From assembly GCA_027352645.1 (NCBI GenBank), contig DAIEIL010000184.1, positions 1 to 10,632 on the forward strand: a DNA stretch of 10,632 nt. Direction: 5' to 3'. Each line of letters starts with the position of its first letter. Within the stretch, counting starts at the first letter, position 1. The notes under the pieces are model-generated. The model was not told the DNA's origin. It searched no databases and saw only the letters and a list, made by a program, of their open reading frames with translations. The DNA is from Rhodobiaceae bacterium (GTDB lineage Bacteria; Pseudomonadota; Alphaproteobacteria; Parvibaculales; Parvibaculaceae). Positions 1 through 7,164 of this stretch are shown here, in pieces. The position numbers and the translations under genes were made by a program.

Positions 1-648
1 GTGCAGCCGGGCAACGGCTACGGCCTCACCGAAACCTCGTCGATCACGACGCAGAACAGCAGCGAGGATTATCAGAACCGTCCCGAGAGCGCCGGCCCCT
101 GCGTACCCGTCTGCGATCTGAAAGTCGTCGACGAGCATGGAAAGGAAGTTGCGCCCGGTCAGGTCGGCGAGCTCTGGATCAAGGGCCCGAACGTCGTCAA
201 AGGCTATTGGAACAAGCCCGAAGCGACGGCGGCTTCCTTCACTGATGGCTGGCTCCATTCGGGCGACCTCGTTCGCATCGACGATGAAGGCTTCGTCTTC
301 ATTCTCGACCGCGCCAAGGACATGCTCATTCGCGGCGGCGAAAACATCTATTGCGTCGAGGTCGAGGGCGCTCTCTACGCCCATCCCGCCGTGATGGATG
401 CCGCCGTGGTCGGCATTCCGCACAAGGTGCTGGGCGAGGAAGTCGGCGCCATCGTGCAGGTGGCGCCCGGCAAGAGCGTCACCGAGGAAGAGCTCAAGGC
501 CCATGTCGGCAAGCTGCTTGCGGCGTTCAAGGTGCCGATCCGCATCGAGATCCGCCATGAGCCGCTGCCCCGCAATGCCAACGGCAAGATCCTCAAGACG
601 GAACTGCGCGAGGACATGAAGAAGTATATCGGCCAGGGCGCGGCCTGA
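1..648 (+). CDS. AMP-forming acyl-CoA synthetase, C-terminal part (5' end outside window)
   Basis: This is the C-terminal 215 residues of an ANL-superfamily acyl-CoA synthetase, which activates a carboxylic acid with ATP to an acyl-adenylate and then transfers it to CoA. Visible motifs, in fragment numbering: YGLTET at 7-12 (the A5 adenylate-binding motif), SGD at 87-89 whose Asp binds the ribose, the DRAKDMLIRGGENIY hinge block from 103, and NANGK near the end with Lys196 as the expected adenylation lysine. Full-length relatives have roughly 500-560 residues, so about 300 residues including the P-loop lie to the left. The GTG at base 1 is simply the edge codon and should not be read as the true start. 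The substrate cannot be told from this half; medium- or long-chain, aromatic or isoprenoid acids are all possible. A hairpin terminator follows the stop, and an SDR gene begins 68 bases later on the same strand. Confidence 0.95.
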   Translation: MQPGNGYGLTETSSITTQNSSEDYQNRPESAGPCVPVCDLKVVDEHGKEVAPGQVGELWIKGPNVVKGYWNKPEATAASFTDGWLHSGDLVRIDDEGFVFILDRAKDMLIRGGENIYCVEVEGALYAHPAVMDAAVVGIPHKVLGEEVGAIVQVAPGKSVTEEELKAHVGKLLAAFKVPIRIEIRHEPLPRNANGKILKTELREDMKKYIGQGAA

Positions 649-657
649 CGATCAGAG

Positions 658-691
658 CCCGCGCGCCTTCGGGGGAAAGCGCGCGGGTTTT
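658..691 (+). terminator. Rho-independent terminator after the acyl-CoA synthetase
   Basis: A 9-bp GC stem, CCCGCGCGC (658-666) with GCGCGCGGG (679-687), encloses a 12-base loop and is followed by TTTT (688-691). It begins 10 bases after the stop codon of the upstream gene. The T-run is short, so termination may be partial and leave some readthrough into the SDR gene, whose ribosome binding site begins about 14 bases later. Confidence 0.7.
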
Positions 692-704
692 CGAAAATAA
701 AAAC

Positions 705-712
705 AGGGAGGA
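705..712 (+). promoter_or_regulatory. Strong ribosome binding site of the SDR gene
   Basis: AGGGAGGA lies 4 bases before the ATG at 717, a near-consensus Shine-Dalgarno sequence that fixes this start. No clear -35/-10 pair fits between the preceding terminator and this site, so the promoter is either weak or further upstream. Confidence 0.75.
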
Positions 713-716
713 ATAA

Positions 717-1487
717 ATGGAAATCTCGCTGAAGGGCCGCGTTGCCCTCGTCACCGGCGGTTCGCGCGGCATCGGCCGCGCCATCGCCATCGCACTCGCG
801 GAAGCGGGCGCCGACATTGCGCTCAACTATCGCCGCGACGAAGAAGCTGCCGCCGAAACGGTAGCCGCGATTCAGAAACTTGGCCGCAAGGCGAAAGCCT
901 ATTCCGCCTCGGTCGAGAATTTCGAGGAAGACCAGAAGATGGTCGCCGATGTTCTGAAGGATTTCGGTTCCATCGGCATCCTCGTCAACAATGCGGGCAT
1001 CGCCTCGCGTGGTCAGACGGTCGTCGATACCGATCCGTTGGAACTGGAGCGCGTGCTGCGCGTCCATGCCATGGCGCCGCATTTCATGTCGAAGCTCGTC
1101 ATCCCGCATATGCGCAAGGAGAAGCGCGGCGACATCATCATCATCTCGTCGGTGGCGACGCTGCATCACGCAGCGAATGGCGGCCCCTACAACATGGGCA
1201 AGGCAGCGGGGGAAGCGCTGGCGCTGACGCTGGCGAAGGAAGAACGCAAATACGGCATCCGCACCAACATCGTCGCGCCGGGCCTGACCGACACGGACAT
1301 GGGCGGTCGCCTCGCCGCCGCCCGCGCGGGCAAGAAGGGCATGGATATTCACGAACTCGACGCGACCATGCCCTTCGGCCATGTCTGTTCGCCGGAAGAA
1401 GTTGCGGCGGCGGTCGTCTATTTCGTGTCGGACGCCAACCCTTACGCCAATGGGCAGAAGCTCAACATCGACGGTGGTGGAAACTGA
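717..1487 (+). CDS. Short-chain dehydrogenase/reductase, FabG-like
   Basis: A complete 256-residue classical SDR, the usual length for this family, predicted to be a cytoplasmic NAD(P)(H)-dependent oxidoreductase acting on a hydroxy- or keto-acyl substrate. The cofactor motif TGGSRGIG is at 13-20. NYRRD after the second beta strand has arginines that favour NADP(H). NNAG is at 91-94, catalytic Ser at 144/145 (IISSVA) and YxxxK as Tyr158 and Lys162. The C-terminus IDGGGN matches the FabG-type ending. One oddity: the Asn of the classical Asn-Ser-Tyr-Lys tetrad, usually in a VNL-type stretch, appears as His117 in RVHAMAP. FabG, 3-hydroxyacyl-CoA dehydrogenase or a hydroxysteroid/terpenoid dehydrogenase are all possible. 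Its place after an acyl-CoA synthetase favours an acyl-CoA or related carboxylate role over primary fatty-acid synthesis, since no other fab gene is nearby. Confidence 0.93.
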   Translation: MEISLKGRVALVTGGSRGIGRAIAIALAEAGADIALNYRRDEEAAAETVAAIQKLGRKAKAYSASVENFEEDQKMVADVLKDFGSIGILVNNAGIASRGQTVVDTDPLELERVLRVHAMAPHFMSKLVIPHMRKEKRGDIIIISSVATLHHAANGGPYNMGKAAGEALALTLAKEERKYGIRTNIVAPGLTDTDMGGRLAAARAGKKGMDIHELDATMPFGHVCSPEEVAAAVVYFVSDANPYANGQKLNIDGGGN

Positions 1488-1508
1488 CGCCGGGCAGGCT
1501 ACCCAAAT

Positions 1509-1539
1509 AAAAAAGGCCGGCATTTCTGCCGGCCTTTTT
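1509..1539. terminator. Bidirectional intrinsic terminator between convergent genes
   Basis: A perfect 8-bp stem, GGCCGGCA (1515-1522) with TGCCGGCC (1527-1534), has a TTTC loop. It is flanked by six A on the left (1509-1514) and five T on the right (1535-1539), so it can end transcription from either side. It sits between the stop of the SDR gene (1487) and the stop of the oppositely oriented glycosyltransferase (1557). Confidence 0.9.
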
Positions 1540-1556
1540 CTTTGTTTCCATGCCGC

Positions 1557-4256
1557 TTATTCGGCGGGCGACAGAGCCGCGCCGGTGGGTTCGTTCTTCG
1601 AGCGATTGAAGATCGCGGGCAGGACGTTGATGAACGAGAGCAGCACCGCCGCTGCATAGGGGACCGACTGCACAAGCAGCACGCAGATCCAGAGACGCGA
1701 CAGGCTGTCCGAGAAGTCCTGATTGAAGAAGAAGGCGATGGTGAGGCCCCAGAGGAGTGTCAGCATCACAGCTTCTTCGCGGACCTGGATGATGGCGGCC
1801 GCGAGCGGCGGCTTGTCCTCGCATTTCGGTGTACGGAAGAAGGGCTTGCCTGAAGTCACCATGCCATTGAGCATGGCCTTCGCCACCGTATGCGTCAGGC
1901 CGAGAGCCGCGACGCCCGCGCCGAGGCTTTCGATGAAGGTGCAATCCTTCACGCGCACGGCATAGAGCCAGAGCGAACGCACAAATTTGAAGATGAAGCT
2001 GCCGATGGTCGGGATGAGGAAGGCCGCCACGGGAAGCTGCACCATCTTCGGGGCGTAGAGCGCGAAGAGCGAGAGGCCGATGCTGGTCATGGTGAAGAGC
2101 AGCGCGAGCCCATCCGCGAACCAGGGGAGCCAGCCTGCGAGGAAGTAGTAGCGCTGGGCGGGCGTGAGGCCCCCCTTGCGCGACCAGGGCGCGAGCGCAT
2201 CCCAGTGGTGCTTCACGATCTGCACGGCGCCATAGGCCCAGCGGAACCGCTGGCCGATATAGCCCGCAAGCGTGTCCGGCGTCAGACCCTTGCCGAAGGA
2301 ATGGTTGATATAGACGCTGTCATAGCCTGCCCGGTAGAGCTTCATGCCGAGTTCCGCATCCTCGCAGATGCACCACTCGGCCCAGGCACCGACCTTTTCG
2401 AGCGCGGATTTGCGCACGAGCGTCATGGTGCCGTGTTGAATGACGGCGTTGAAGTAATTGCGCTGGACCATGCCGATATGGAAGAAGCCGGCATATTCCC
2501 AGTTGCACATGTTCTTGAATACGCTCTCATGGCCGTCGCGATAATCCTGCGGCGACTGCACGAAGCCCACATCCTGCTTCTCGAAATAGGGGACCATGGT
2601 GCGGAGCCAGTCGGGCGAGACCTGATAGTCGCTGTCGATGACGGCGACGATGTCGGCGTCTTCCGCCGTCATCTTGAGGCCGAAATTCAGCGCGCCTGCC
2701 TTGAAGCCCGGCCAGTTCTCCAGATGGAAGAAGCGGAAGCGCGGCCCGAGCTGCGCGCAGTAATCGCGTACGGGCTGCCAGACCTCGGGATCGACGGTGT
2801 TGTTGTCGAGGATCAGCACTTCGAAGTTCGGATAGTCGAGCTTCGAAAGCGCCGTCAGCGTGTCACGCACCATCTCCGGCGGTTCGTTGTGGATAGGCAC
2901 ATGGATCGACACCTTGTTCGTCGGATAGGCATGCGTGTGATCGAAGGGGGCGAAATGGCGCTCGCCATGCCGCGTCCAGATCACCTCGACGAACTCGATC
3001 GCCTCCGCGAGGAGAACGATGAGCAGCAGGCCCTGGGCGAGGAAGAGGAAGCCCCAGATGATCGTGTCGACCGAGGTGAGATAGAGACCCGTCACCGACA
3101 GGCCCGCCCAGGCGAGCGCCGAGGCCGCCACCTGCGTCATGATCGTGAAGATGATGACGCCCGCCGTCTGCACGTTCCTCCGGCGCAGCATGAACACGAC
3201 CGCCATGACGAAGGCGAGGCCCGCCGCGAGCGAGGCCCAGAGCCGCCACTGCGGCGCTTCGATGATGCTGCCGGCCATCGGGAATTTCGGCTGGCGCTCG
3301 GCGTTATAGATGCCCCAATAACTGCCCGCCGCGCCTTCCTCGGCCGCTTTCCACGGCTGGTCGAAGGCTTCCATCACATAATATGTGAGGTCGGCGTCCT
3401 TGGCGCGGTTGAGGAACTCGCGCATGAAGGTCGCCTGATTGACGAGCGAAGGCACGGCCTCGCTCGAAAGCTCGGCTTCCGAAATGCCCGGATAGGCCTT
3501 GCGCGGAATGATCTTGCCGCGGCTCGGCCAGCCGACTTCCGTGATGACGATGGGCTTGTCGGGATAGGCCTTGTGCAACTCGTCGAGACGGTCGAACACG
3601 GCATCGACTGCCTGATCGACGGGAATGCCTTCCCAGTAGGGGAGGATCTGCACGCCGATATAGTCGACTTCCTTCACAAGCTCGGGATATTTGATCCAGA
3701 TATGTGTTGGCTCGGCGGTTGAAACCGGCTTCCAGACTTTCGTCTTCACATACCGGATCTTGTCGATGAGTTCGCTGACCGGGAGATCGTTGCGCAGCAG
3801 GGATTCGTTGCCGACCAGCACACGCACGACGTTGCGCTTCGGCGCGACAGCGATGAGGTTCGCGACTTCCTCGTCATTGCGCTTCGGGTCGGTGCCGATC
3901 CATGCGCCGACGGCGACGGAGAGCCCGTGCTTGGCGGCGAGGTCGGGAATGTTCTCCTGCCCGCGGATGACGCTGTAGGTACGGATCGCCTGCACAGTGC
4001 CTGAAAGAAGCTTCAGGTCGCTGTCGATCTGTTCCTGAGTGGGGTGGATGTTTTTGGTCGGGTCCTGGCCCAGCTGATAGGGGCTGTAGGAGAAGCCGAC
4101 GATTTCGCCCGTCCAGGCTTCCGCCTCATGCGGCTGGTTGAAGGCCGCCCATATCGCGAGGTTGGCCGCGATGACCACGGGAAGAACGAAGACGAAGAAG
4201 GCCGCGACGCGAGCGAGGGAGTTCTTGCTCGAGGAACGGGGAGCGGGGTTGTCCAT
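1557..4256 (-). CDS. Membrane GH17-GT2 fusion, predicted beta-1,3-glucan synthase (NdvB-like)
   Basis: An 899-residue inner-membrane protein joining a glycoside hydrolase/transglycosylase to a processive glycosyltransferase. After a membrane anchor (about 15-38) comes a GH17 domain (about 50-330) with acid/base Glu151 in VGNE and nucleophile Glu240 in ITEVGWPS. Three membrane spans follow (about 337-356, 366-392, 398-425), then a GT2 domain (about 446-690) with DSD at 541-543, catalytic ED at 632-633 and QRFRW at 669-673. The KPFFRTPK stretch (804 on) and about five C-terminal spans match cellulose-synthase-like GT2 proteins. The span count puts GH17 in the periplasm and GT2 in the cytoplasm. 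By family knowledge such fusions polymerise glucose from UDP-glucose and branch, transfer or cyclise the beta-1,3-glucan outside. A TAA lies directly before the ATG, so no longer in-frame start exists; the ribosome binding site is weak (GGGA). It is a single-gene unit here. The exact product (cyclic or linear, linkage) cannot be read from sequence. Confidence 0.93.
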   Translation of the reverse strand: MDNPAPRSSSKNSLARVAAFFVFVLPVVIAANLAIWAAFNQPHEAEAWTGEIVGFSYSPYQLGQDPTKNIHPTQEQIDSDLKLLSGTVQAIRTYSVIRGQENIPDLAAKHGLSVAVGAWIGTDPKRNDEEVANLIAVAPKRNVVRVLVGNESLLRNDLPVSELIDKIRYVKTKVWKPVSTAEPTHIWIKYPELVKEVDYIGVQILPYWEGIPVDQAVDAVFDRLDELHKAYPDKPIVITEVGWPSRGKIIPRKAYPGISEAELSSEAVPSLVNQATFMREFLNRAKDADLTYYVMEAFDQPWKAAEEGAAGSYWGIYNAERQPKFPMAGSIIEAPQWRLWASLAAGLAFVMAVVFMLRRRNVQTAGVIIFTIMTQVAASALAWAGLSVTGLYLTSVDTIIWGFLFLAQGLLLIVLLAEAIEFVEVIWTRHGERHFAPFDHTHAYPTNKVSIHVPIHNEPPEMVRDTLTALSKLDYPNFEVLILDNNTVDPEVWQPVRDYCAQLGPRFRFFHLENWPGFKAGALNFGLKMTAEDADIVAVIDSDYQVSPDWLRTMVPYFEKQDVGFVQSPQDYRDGHESVFKNMCNWEYAGFFHIGMVQRNYFNAVIQHGTMTLVRKSALEKVGAWAEWCICEDAELGMKLYRAGYDSVYINHSFGKGLTPDTLAGYIGQRFRWAYGAVQIVKHHWDALAPWSRKGGLTPAQRYYFLAGWLPWFADGLALLFTMTSIGLSLFALYAPKMVQLPVAAFLIPTIGSFIFKFVRSLWLYAVRVKDCTFIESLGAGVAALGLTHTVAKAMLNGMVTSGKPFFRTPKCEDKPPLAAAIIQVREEAVMLTLLWGLTIAFFFNQDFSDSLSRLWICVLLVQSVPYAAAVLLSFINVLPAIFNRSKNEPTGAALSPAE

Positions 4257-4543
4257 TTAAGGTCCCGAAAAAAAGCCGTCTGGGGGGATGATAGCTAAAC
4301 TGTCCAGCGCGCCGACGGCCCAGCTCCATCGGCTCCTTCTGGGGTATTGCCTGCCATGCGATTACGCATACCGCATTTCAGGGTTTTGCCGAGAGTAGAA
4401 TTAGCGACCGGGCGATGAACCGGCGATGAATGCGAAATGGAGGCATAACGCCCCTTGCTTCGAGACATCGCCGTTTCGGCTGGCTTCGATCCTGACCACA
4501 TTATCGGACCCTTTCGCGCCCGGCCGTCGCCCGGTGGCGCCCA
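4257..4543. other. Non-coding region upstream of the glycosyltransferase
   Basis: These 287 bases separate the amidohydrolase stop from the glycosyltransferase start, both on the minus strand. I see no believable gene: the short open frames have no recognisable protein and no ribosome binding site. It holds a T-tract hairpin near 4268-4319, a small dyad ATGCGATTACGCAT (4356-4369), and a tandem repeat GGCGATGAA at 4411-4419 and 4422-4430. The glycosyltransferase promoter should lie here. A TATCAT (minus strand, 4288-4293) resembles a -10 box but has no matching -35 element. Confidence 0.6.
4268..4319 (-). terminator. Possible terminator or attenuator before the glycosyltransferase
   Basis: Reading the minus strand, GCCGTC (4319-4314) can pair with GACGGC (4280-4275), which is followed directly by seven T (4274-4268). 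A second pairing CTGG/CCAG inside would shorten the long 33-base loop. The T-run ends only 11 bases before the ATG of the glycosyltransferase. It could end transcription coming from the amidohydrolase, or act as a leader attenuator. The large loop makes the hairpin weak, so this call is tentative. Confidence 0.35.
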
Positions 4544-6289
4544 TCAGTCGGCGGCAGCGGGAATCCGCGCAGCCGAGGGCCGCGCCTGCGCGCCGCGCAC
4601 CAGCCGCCCGTTCAGCGCGCCTGTCGGCTGGCCGTTCCGGAAGGCGACCGTCCCTGAAACGATGCTCGCCGTATAGCCGTCCGCGTGCTGGATCAGCCGC
4701 TTTCCGCCCGCCGGCAGGTCGTTGACGATATGGGGCGAATAGAGCTTCAACCTGTCGAAATCGATCACGTTGACGTCGGCCTTCATGCCCGGCGCCAGAA
4801 TGCCGCGGTCCTTCAGGCCCACAAGCTCGGCATTGCGGCCCGTGAGGCCATGGACGATCCATTCAAGCGGAAGCTTGCGGCCCCGCGAGCGGTCGCGGCC
4901 CCAATGGGTCAGCAGCGTCGAGGGGAAGCTCGCGTCGCAGATGATGCCGCAATGCGCGCCGCCATCCGAAAGACCGAAAGCCGTGTTCGGGTGGGTGAGC
5001 ATGGTTTCGACGTCCGAGAGGCTGCCGCTGTAGTAGTTCATCAGCGGGAAGTAGATGAGCGCCTTGCCGCCCTGTTCCAGCATGAGGTCGAGAACGATCT
5101 CGCGCGGGTTCTTGCCCGAGCGTTCGGCGCGCGCCTTCACGCTTTCCTCAGGTGACGGTTCGTAGTTCGGCACCTCGCCCAGCGCGAACATCTTGTGATA
5201 GGCGGTGCAGATCATTTCGATGATCTCGCCCGCCGGATATTCCGGCTCCTCGGCGAGGAGCTTCGCGCGGAACTCGGGGTCGTTGAGCGCCTTCACCTGC
5301 GTTTCGAGCGGCGCGCCCCATATCTGGCGGAACGTCTGGTGCATGACGAAGGGATTGAGCGAAGCCGTCAGGCCGAGAAGGAGGCCCGTGGCGCGCGGCG
5401 GCACCTGGCCCCTGATCGTAAGGCCCGCATCATTGGCGGCGGCGATATTGTCCAGCACGCGCTTCCAGACGGTTGGCCAGCGGTCGTCCTGTTCGATGGT
5501 GATCGACATGGGGCGGCCGGAAATCTCGACCATGCCGCGCAGCATGGCGAATTCGGCGTCGGTGTCCTTGAAGTCGGCGATGAGCTGGAGGACACCTTTG
5601 CCCGCCTTGCCCATGGCCCGCGCGATACCGTGCAGTTCTTCGGCTTCGGCCTTCAGCGTCGGCGTCGAGGCGCCATGCTTGTCGCGGTGCTTCACCGTGC
5701 GCGATGTCGAGAAGCCGAGCGCGCCCGCGTCGAGCGCTTCCACGACGAGCCGCGCCATCTCTTCCGTTTCTTCCGTTGTCGCCGGTTCGAGCGCCGGGGC
5801 GCGTTCGCCCATCACATAGGCGCGCACCGCTGCATGGGGCACCTGAAGCCCGACATCGAGGGCGAGAGGCGAGGCCTCGACTGCGTTCATGTAGTCGGGG
5901 AAGCTTTCCCAGTTCCACTTGATGCCTTCGGCGAGCGCGGTGCCGGGAATGTCCTCGACGCCTTCCATGAGGCCGAGGAGCCATTCGCGCTGTTCAGGCT
6001 TGCAGGGCGCGAAGCCTACGCCGCAATTGCCGAGAACGGCGGTGGTGACGCCGTGAAAGGTGGAGGGCTGGAGATAGGGGTCCCAGGTGACCTGGCCATC
6101 GTAATGCGTATGCACGTCGATGAAGCCGGGGGTCACGATCTGGCCGCGCGCATCGATCTCTTCGCGGCCCTGTCCTTCGACCTTGCCGACCGCGACGATG
6201 GTCTGGCCGTCAATGGCGATATCGGCCTCGAAGGGCTCTCCTCCGGTACCGTCGAAAACGGTGCCTCCGCGGATCACGAGATCATGCAT
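4544..6289 (-). CDS. Amidohydrolase-family protein, D-aminoacylase-like
   Basis: A complete 581-residue cytoplasmic protein of the amidohydrolase superfamily, closest in layout to N-acyl-D-amino-acid deacylases, which hydrolyse N-acyl-D-amino acids to a free acid and D-amino acid. It opens with the small beta domain (VIRGGTVFDGTG, 5-16). The metal-site strand FIDVHTHYD has His60 and His62; GNCGVG carries Cys89, the bridging cysteine typical of this subgroup; GLSDGGAH has Asp442. The C-terminal LAPGMKADVNVID (498-510) closes the beta domain. The usual SHxK-type histidine segment is replaced by LIADFKD (236-242) and the THMR-type segment is not evident, so two expected zinc ligands seem absent and true deacylase activity is uncertain. 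The ATG at 6289 follows GGGAGGA closely; another ATG four bases on is out of frame. It lies 86 bases downstream of the crotonase-family gene and may share its transcript. Confidence 0.85.
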   Translation of the reverse strand: MHDLVIRGGTVFDGTGGEPFEADIAIDGQTIVAVGKVEGQGREEIDARGQIVTPGFIDVHTHYDGQVTWDPYLQPSTFHGVTTAVLGNCGVGFAPCKPEQREWLLGLMEGVEDIPGTALAEGIKWNWESFPDYMNAVEASPLALDVGLQVPHAAVRAYVMGERAPALEPATTEETEEMARLVVEALDAGALGFSTSRTVKHRDKHGASTPTLKAEAEELHGIARAMGKAGKGVLQLIADFKDTDAEFAMLRGMVEISGRPMSITIEQDDRWPTVWKRVLDNIAAANDAGLTIRGQVPPRATGLLLGLTASLNPFVMHQTFRQIWGAPLETQVKALNDPEFRAKLLAEEPEYPAGEIIEMICTAYHKMFALGEVPNYEPSPEESVKARAERSGKNPREIVLDLMLEQGGKALIYFPLMNYYSGSLSDVETMLTHPNTAFGLSDGGAHCGIICDASFPSTLLTHWGRDRSRGRKLPLEWIVHGLTGRNAELVGLKDRGILAPGMKADVNVIDFDRLKLYSPHIVNDLPAGGKRLIQHADGYTASIVSGTVAFRNGQPTGALNGRLVRGAQARPSAARIPAAAD

Positions 6290-6293
6290 GGCT

Positions 6294-6300
6294 TCCTCCC
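6294..6300 (-). promoter_or_regulatory. Ribosome binding site of the amidohydrolase gene
   Basis: On the minus strand GGGAGGA stands 4 bases before the ATG at 6289 and decides between two overlapping ATG triplets, the second of which is out of frame. Confidence 0.7.
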
Positions 6301-6348
6301 AGATGCTCTTTAATAGGCTTTGGAAGGGAGCTTAGCGGATTTCGCGGG

Positions 6349-6367
6349 GCCGGGGAGGCATCCCGGC
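6349..6367. other. Intergenic hairpin between crotonase and amidohydrolase genes
   Basis: A 6-bp stem, GCCGGG (6349-6354) with CCCGGC (6362-6367), has a 7-base loop. It starts 9 bases past the stop of the crotonase-family gene in its transcript. No T-run follows on the minus strand, so it looks more like an mRNA 3'-end or processing hairpin, or a weak terminator, than a full intrinsic terminator. Confidence 0.4.
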
Positions 6368-6375
6368 TCAGGAGT

Positions 6376-7164
6376 TTAATTTTTTTGCTGCTGGCCCCGC
6401 TGCCGGATCGCTTCGCGCCGCGCTTCGATTTCGCCCGCATCGACGGCCTGGTTGCGCTCACTGGTGAAGCGGCGCTCGGTCTTGAGGCTCTCGCCGAAGT
6501 TCTCGGCGAAGCCCTCGTCGATGAGCTTCTTGTAGGTGACGAGGCAATCCGGGATGAGGGAGAGCATGTCGTCGGCAAGCTTGCGGCAGGTGGGGATGAG
6601 CTCGTCCGGCTCGACGACGCGGTTCACCATGCCCCATTCATAGGCCTGCGCGGCGGAGAGGAAGTTGCCCGTAAGCGAGAGTTCCTTGGCGCGGTAGATG
6701 CCCAGGACGCGGGAAAGCTTCTGGCTGAGGCCCCAGCCCGGCAGGATGCCGACGCGGCCATGGGTATCGGCGAAGCGGGCATTGGTCGAGCAGATGAGCA
6801 CGTCGCAGGCCAGCGCCAGCTCGAAGCCGCCGGTGATGGCGACGCCGTTGATGGCGCCGATCACGGGGCCGGAGAACTGGCCGATCGAGGTTACGGGGTC
6901 CTTGTCGTTGACGGCGCTGCCCACAGTGCTCGCGCCCGAGCCCAGTTCCTTGAGGTCGAGACCTGCCGTGAAGGCCTTGCCGGCACCGGTCAGGATCACT
7001 GCGCGGACCTCGGGGTCGGCTTCCAGCGCCTCGAAGGTTTCGGCGATGGCGGCGCGGAGTTCGCGAGAAAGCGCGTTCATCGCGTTCGGGCGGTTCAGGG
7101 TGACGAGGGCGACCCCGCCGGATTTCTCGACGAGGATGACGGGCTCGGTGCTGGCGCCGGACAT
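6376..7164 (-). CDS. Enoyl-CoA hydratase/isomerase (crotonase) family protein
   Basis: A complete 262-residue crotonase-fold protein, the normal length. The fold binds acyl-CoA and stabilises an enolate through an oxyanion hole, here expected in AFTAGLDLKEL (64-74) and INGVAITGGFELALACD (105-121). Glu115 matches the first catalytic glutamate of the classical hydratase. The second, which in rat mitochondrial hydratase lies in the PEI stretch before LGTIPGAGG, aligns with His135 in FADTHGRVGILPGWG. The protein may therefore be an isomerase, a hydratase with altered chemistry, or act on an unusual acyl-CoA. It is the first gene of a minus-strand pair with the amidohydrolase and is divergent from kup. 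The ATG at 7164 has GGGAGA 5 bases upstream. The tail is charged and ends in QQQKN. Calling it a beta-oxidation enzyme is reasonable, but the substrate is unknown. Confidence 0.92.
   Translation of the reverse strand: MSGASTEPVILVEKSGGVALVTLNRPNAMNALSRELRAAIAETFEALEADPEVRAVILTGAGKAFTAGLDLKELGSGASTVGSAVNDKDPVTSIGQFSGPVIGAINGVAITGGFELALACDVLICSTNARFADTHGRVGILPGWGLSQKLSRVLGIYRAKELSLTGNFLSAAQAYEWGMVNRVVEPDELIPTCRKLADDMLSLIPDCLVTYKKLIDEGFAENFGESLKTERRFTSERNQAVDAGEIEARREAIRQRGQQQKN

Noticed and set aside
375..1523. A 382-codon minus-strand open frame across the first ligase and the SDR
   Set aside because: It runs antisense to two clear genes, crosses the terminator between them and has no recognisable family features.
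1890..3722. A 610-codon open frame on the plus strand opposite the glycosyltransferase
   Set aside because: Its translation is an unstructured run of Arg, Glu, His, Asp and Ala with no motif. It mirrors a GC-biased real gene whose GH17 and GT2 motifs are clear on the other strand.
4288..4316. A sigma-70 promoter built on TATCAT (minus strand) for the glycosyltransferase
   Set aside because: The -10 match is good, but no hexamer at 16-18 bases spacing resembles TTGACA.
4295..4501. A 68-codon minus-strand open frame in the 287-base gap
   Set aside because: Low-information Ser/Arg/Gly-rich translation, no ribosome binding site, and it runs through the repeats and the hairpin before the glycosyltransferase.
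4490..4543. A terminator after the amidohydrolase stop
   Set aside because: The sequence is very GC-rich and can form several short pairings, but none is clearly best and no T-run follows.
5195..6313. A 372-codon plus-strand open frame opposite the amidohydrolase
   Set aside because: Antisense shadow from third-position GC bias; its composition is abnormal and the amidohydrolase motifs on the minus strand explain the region.
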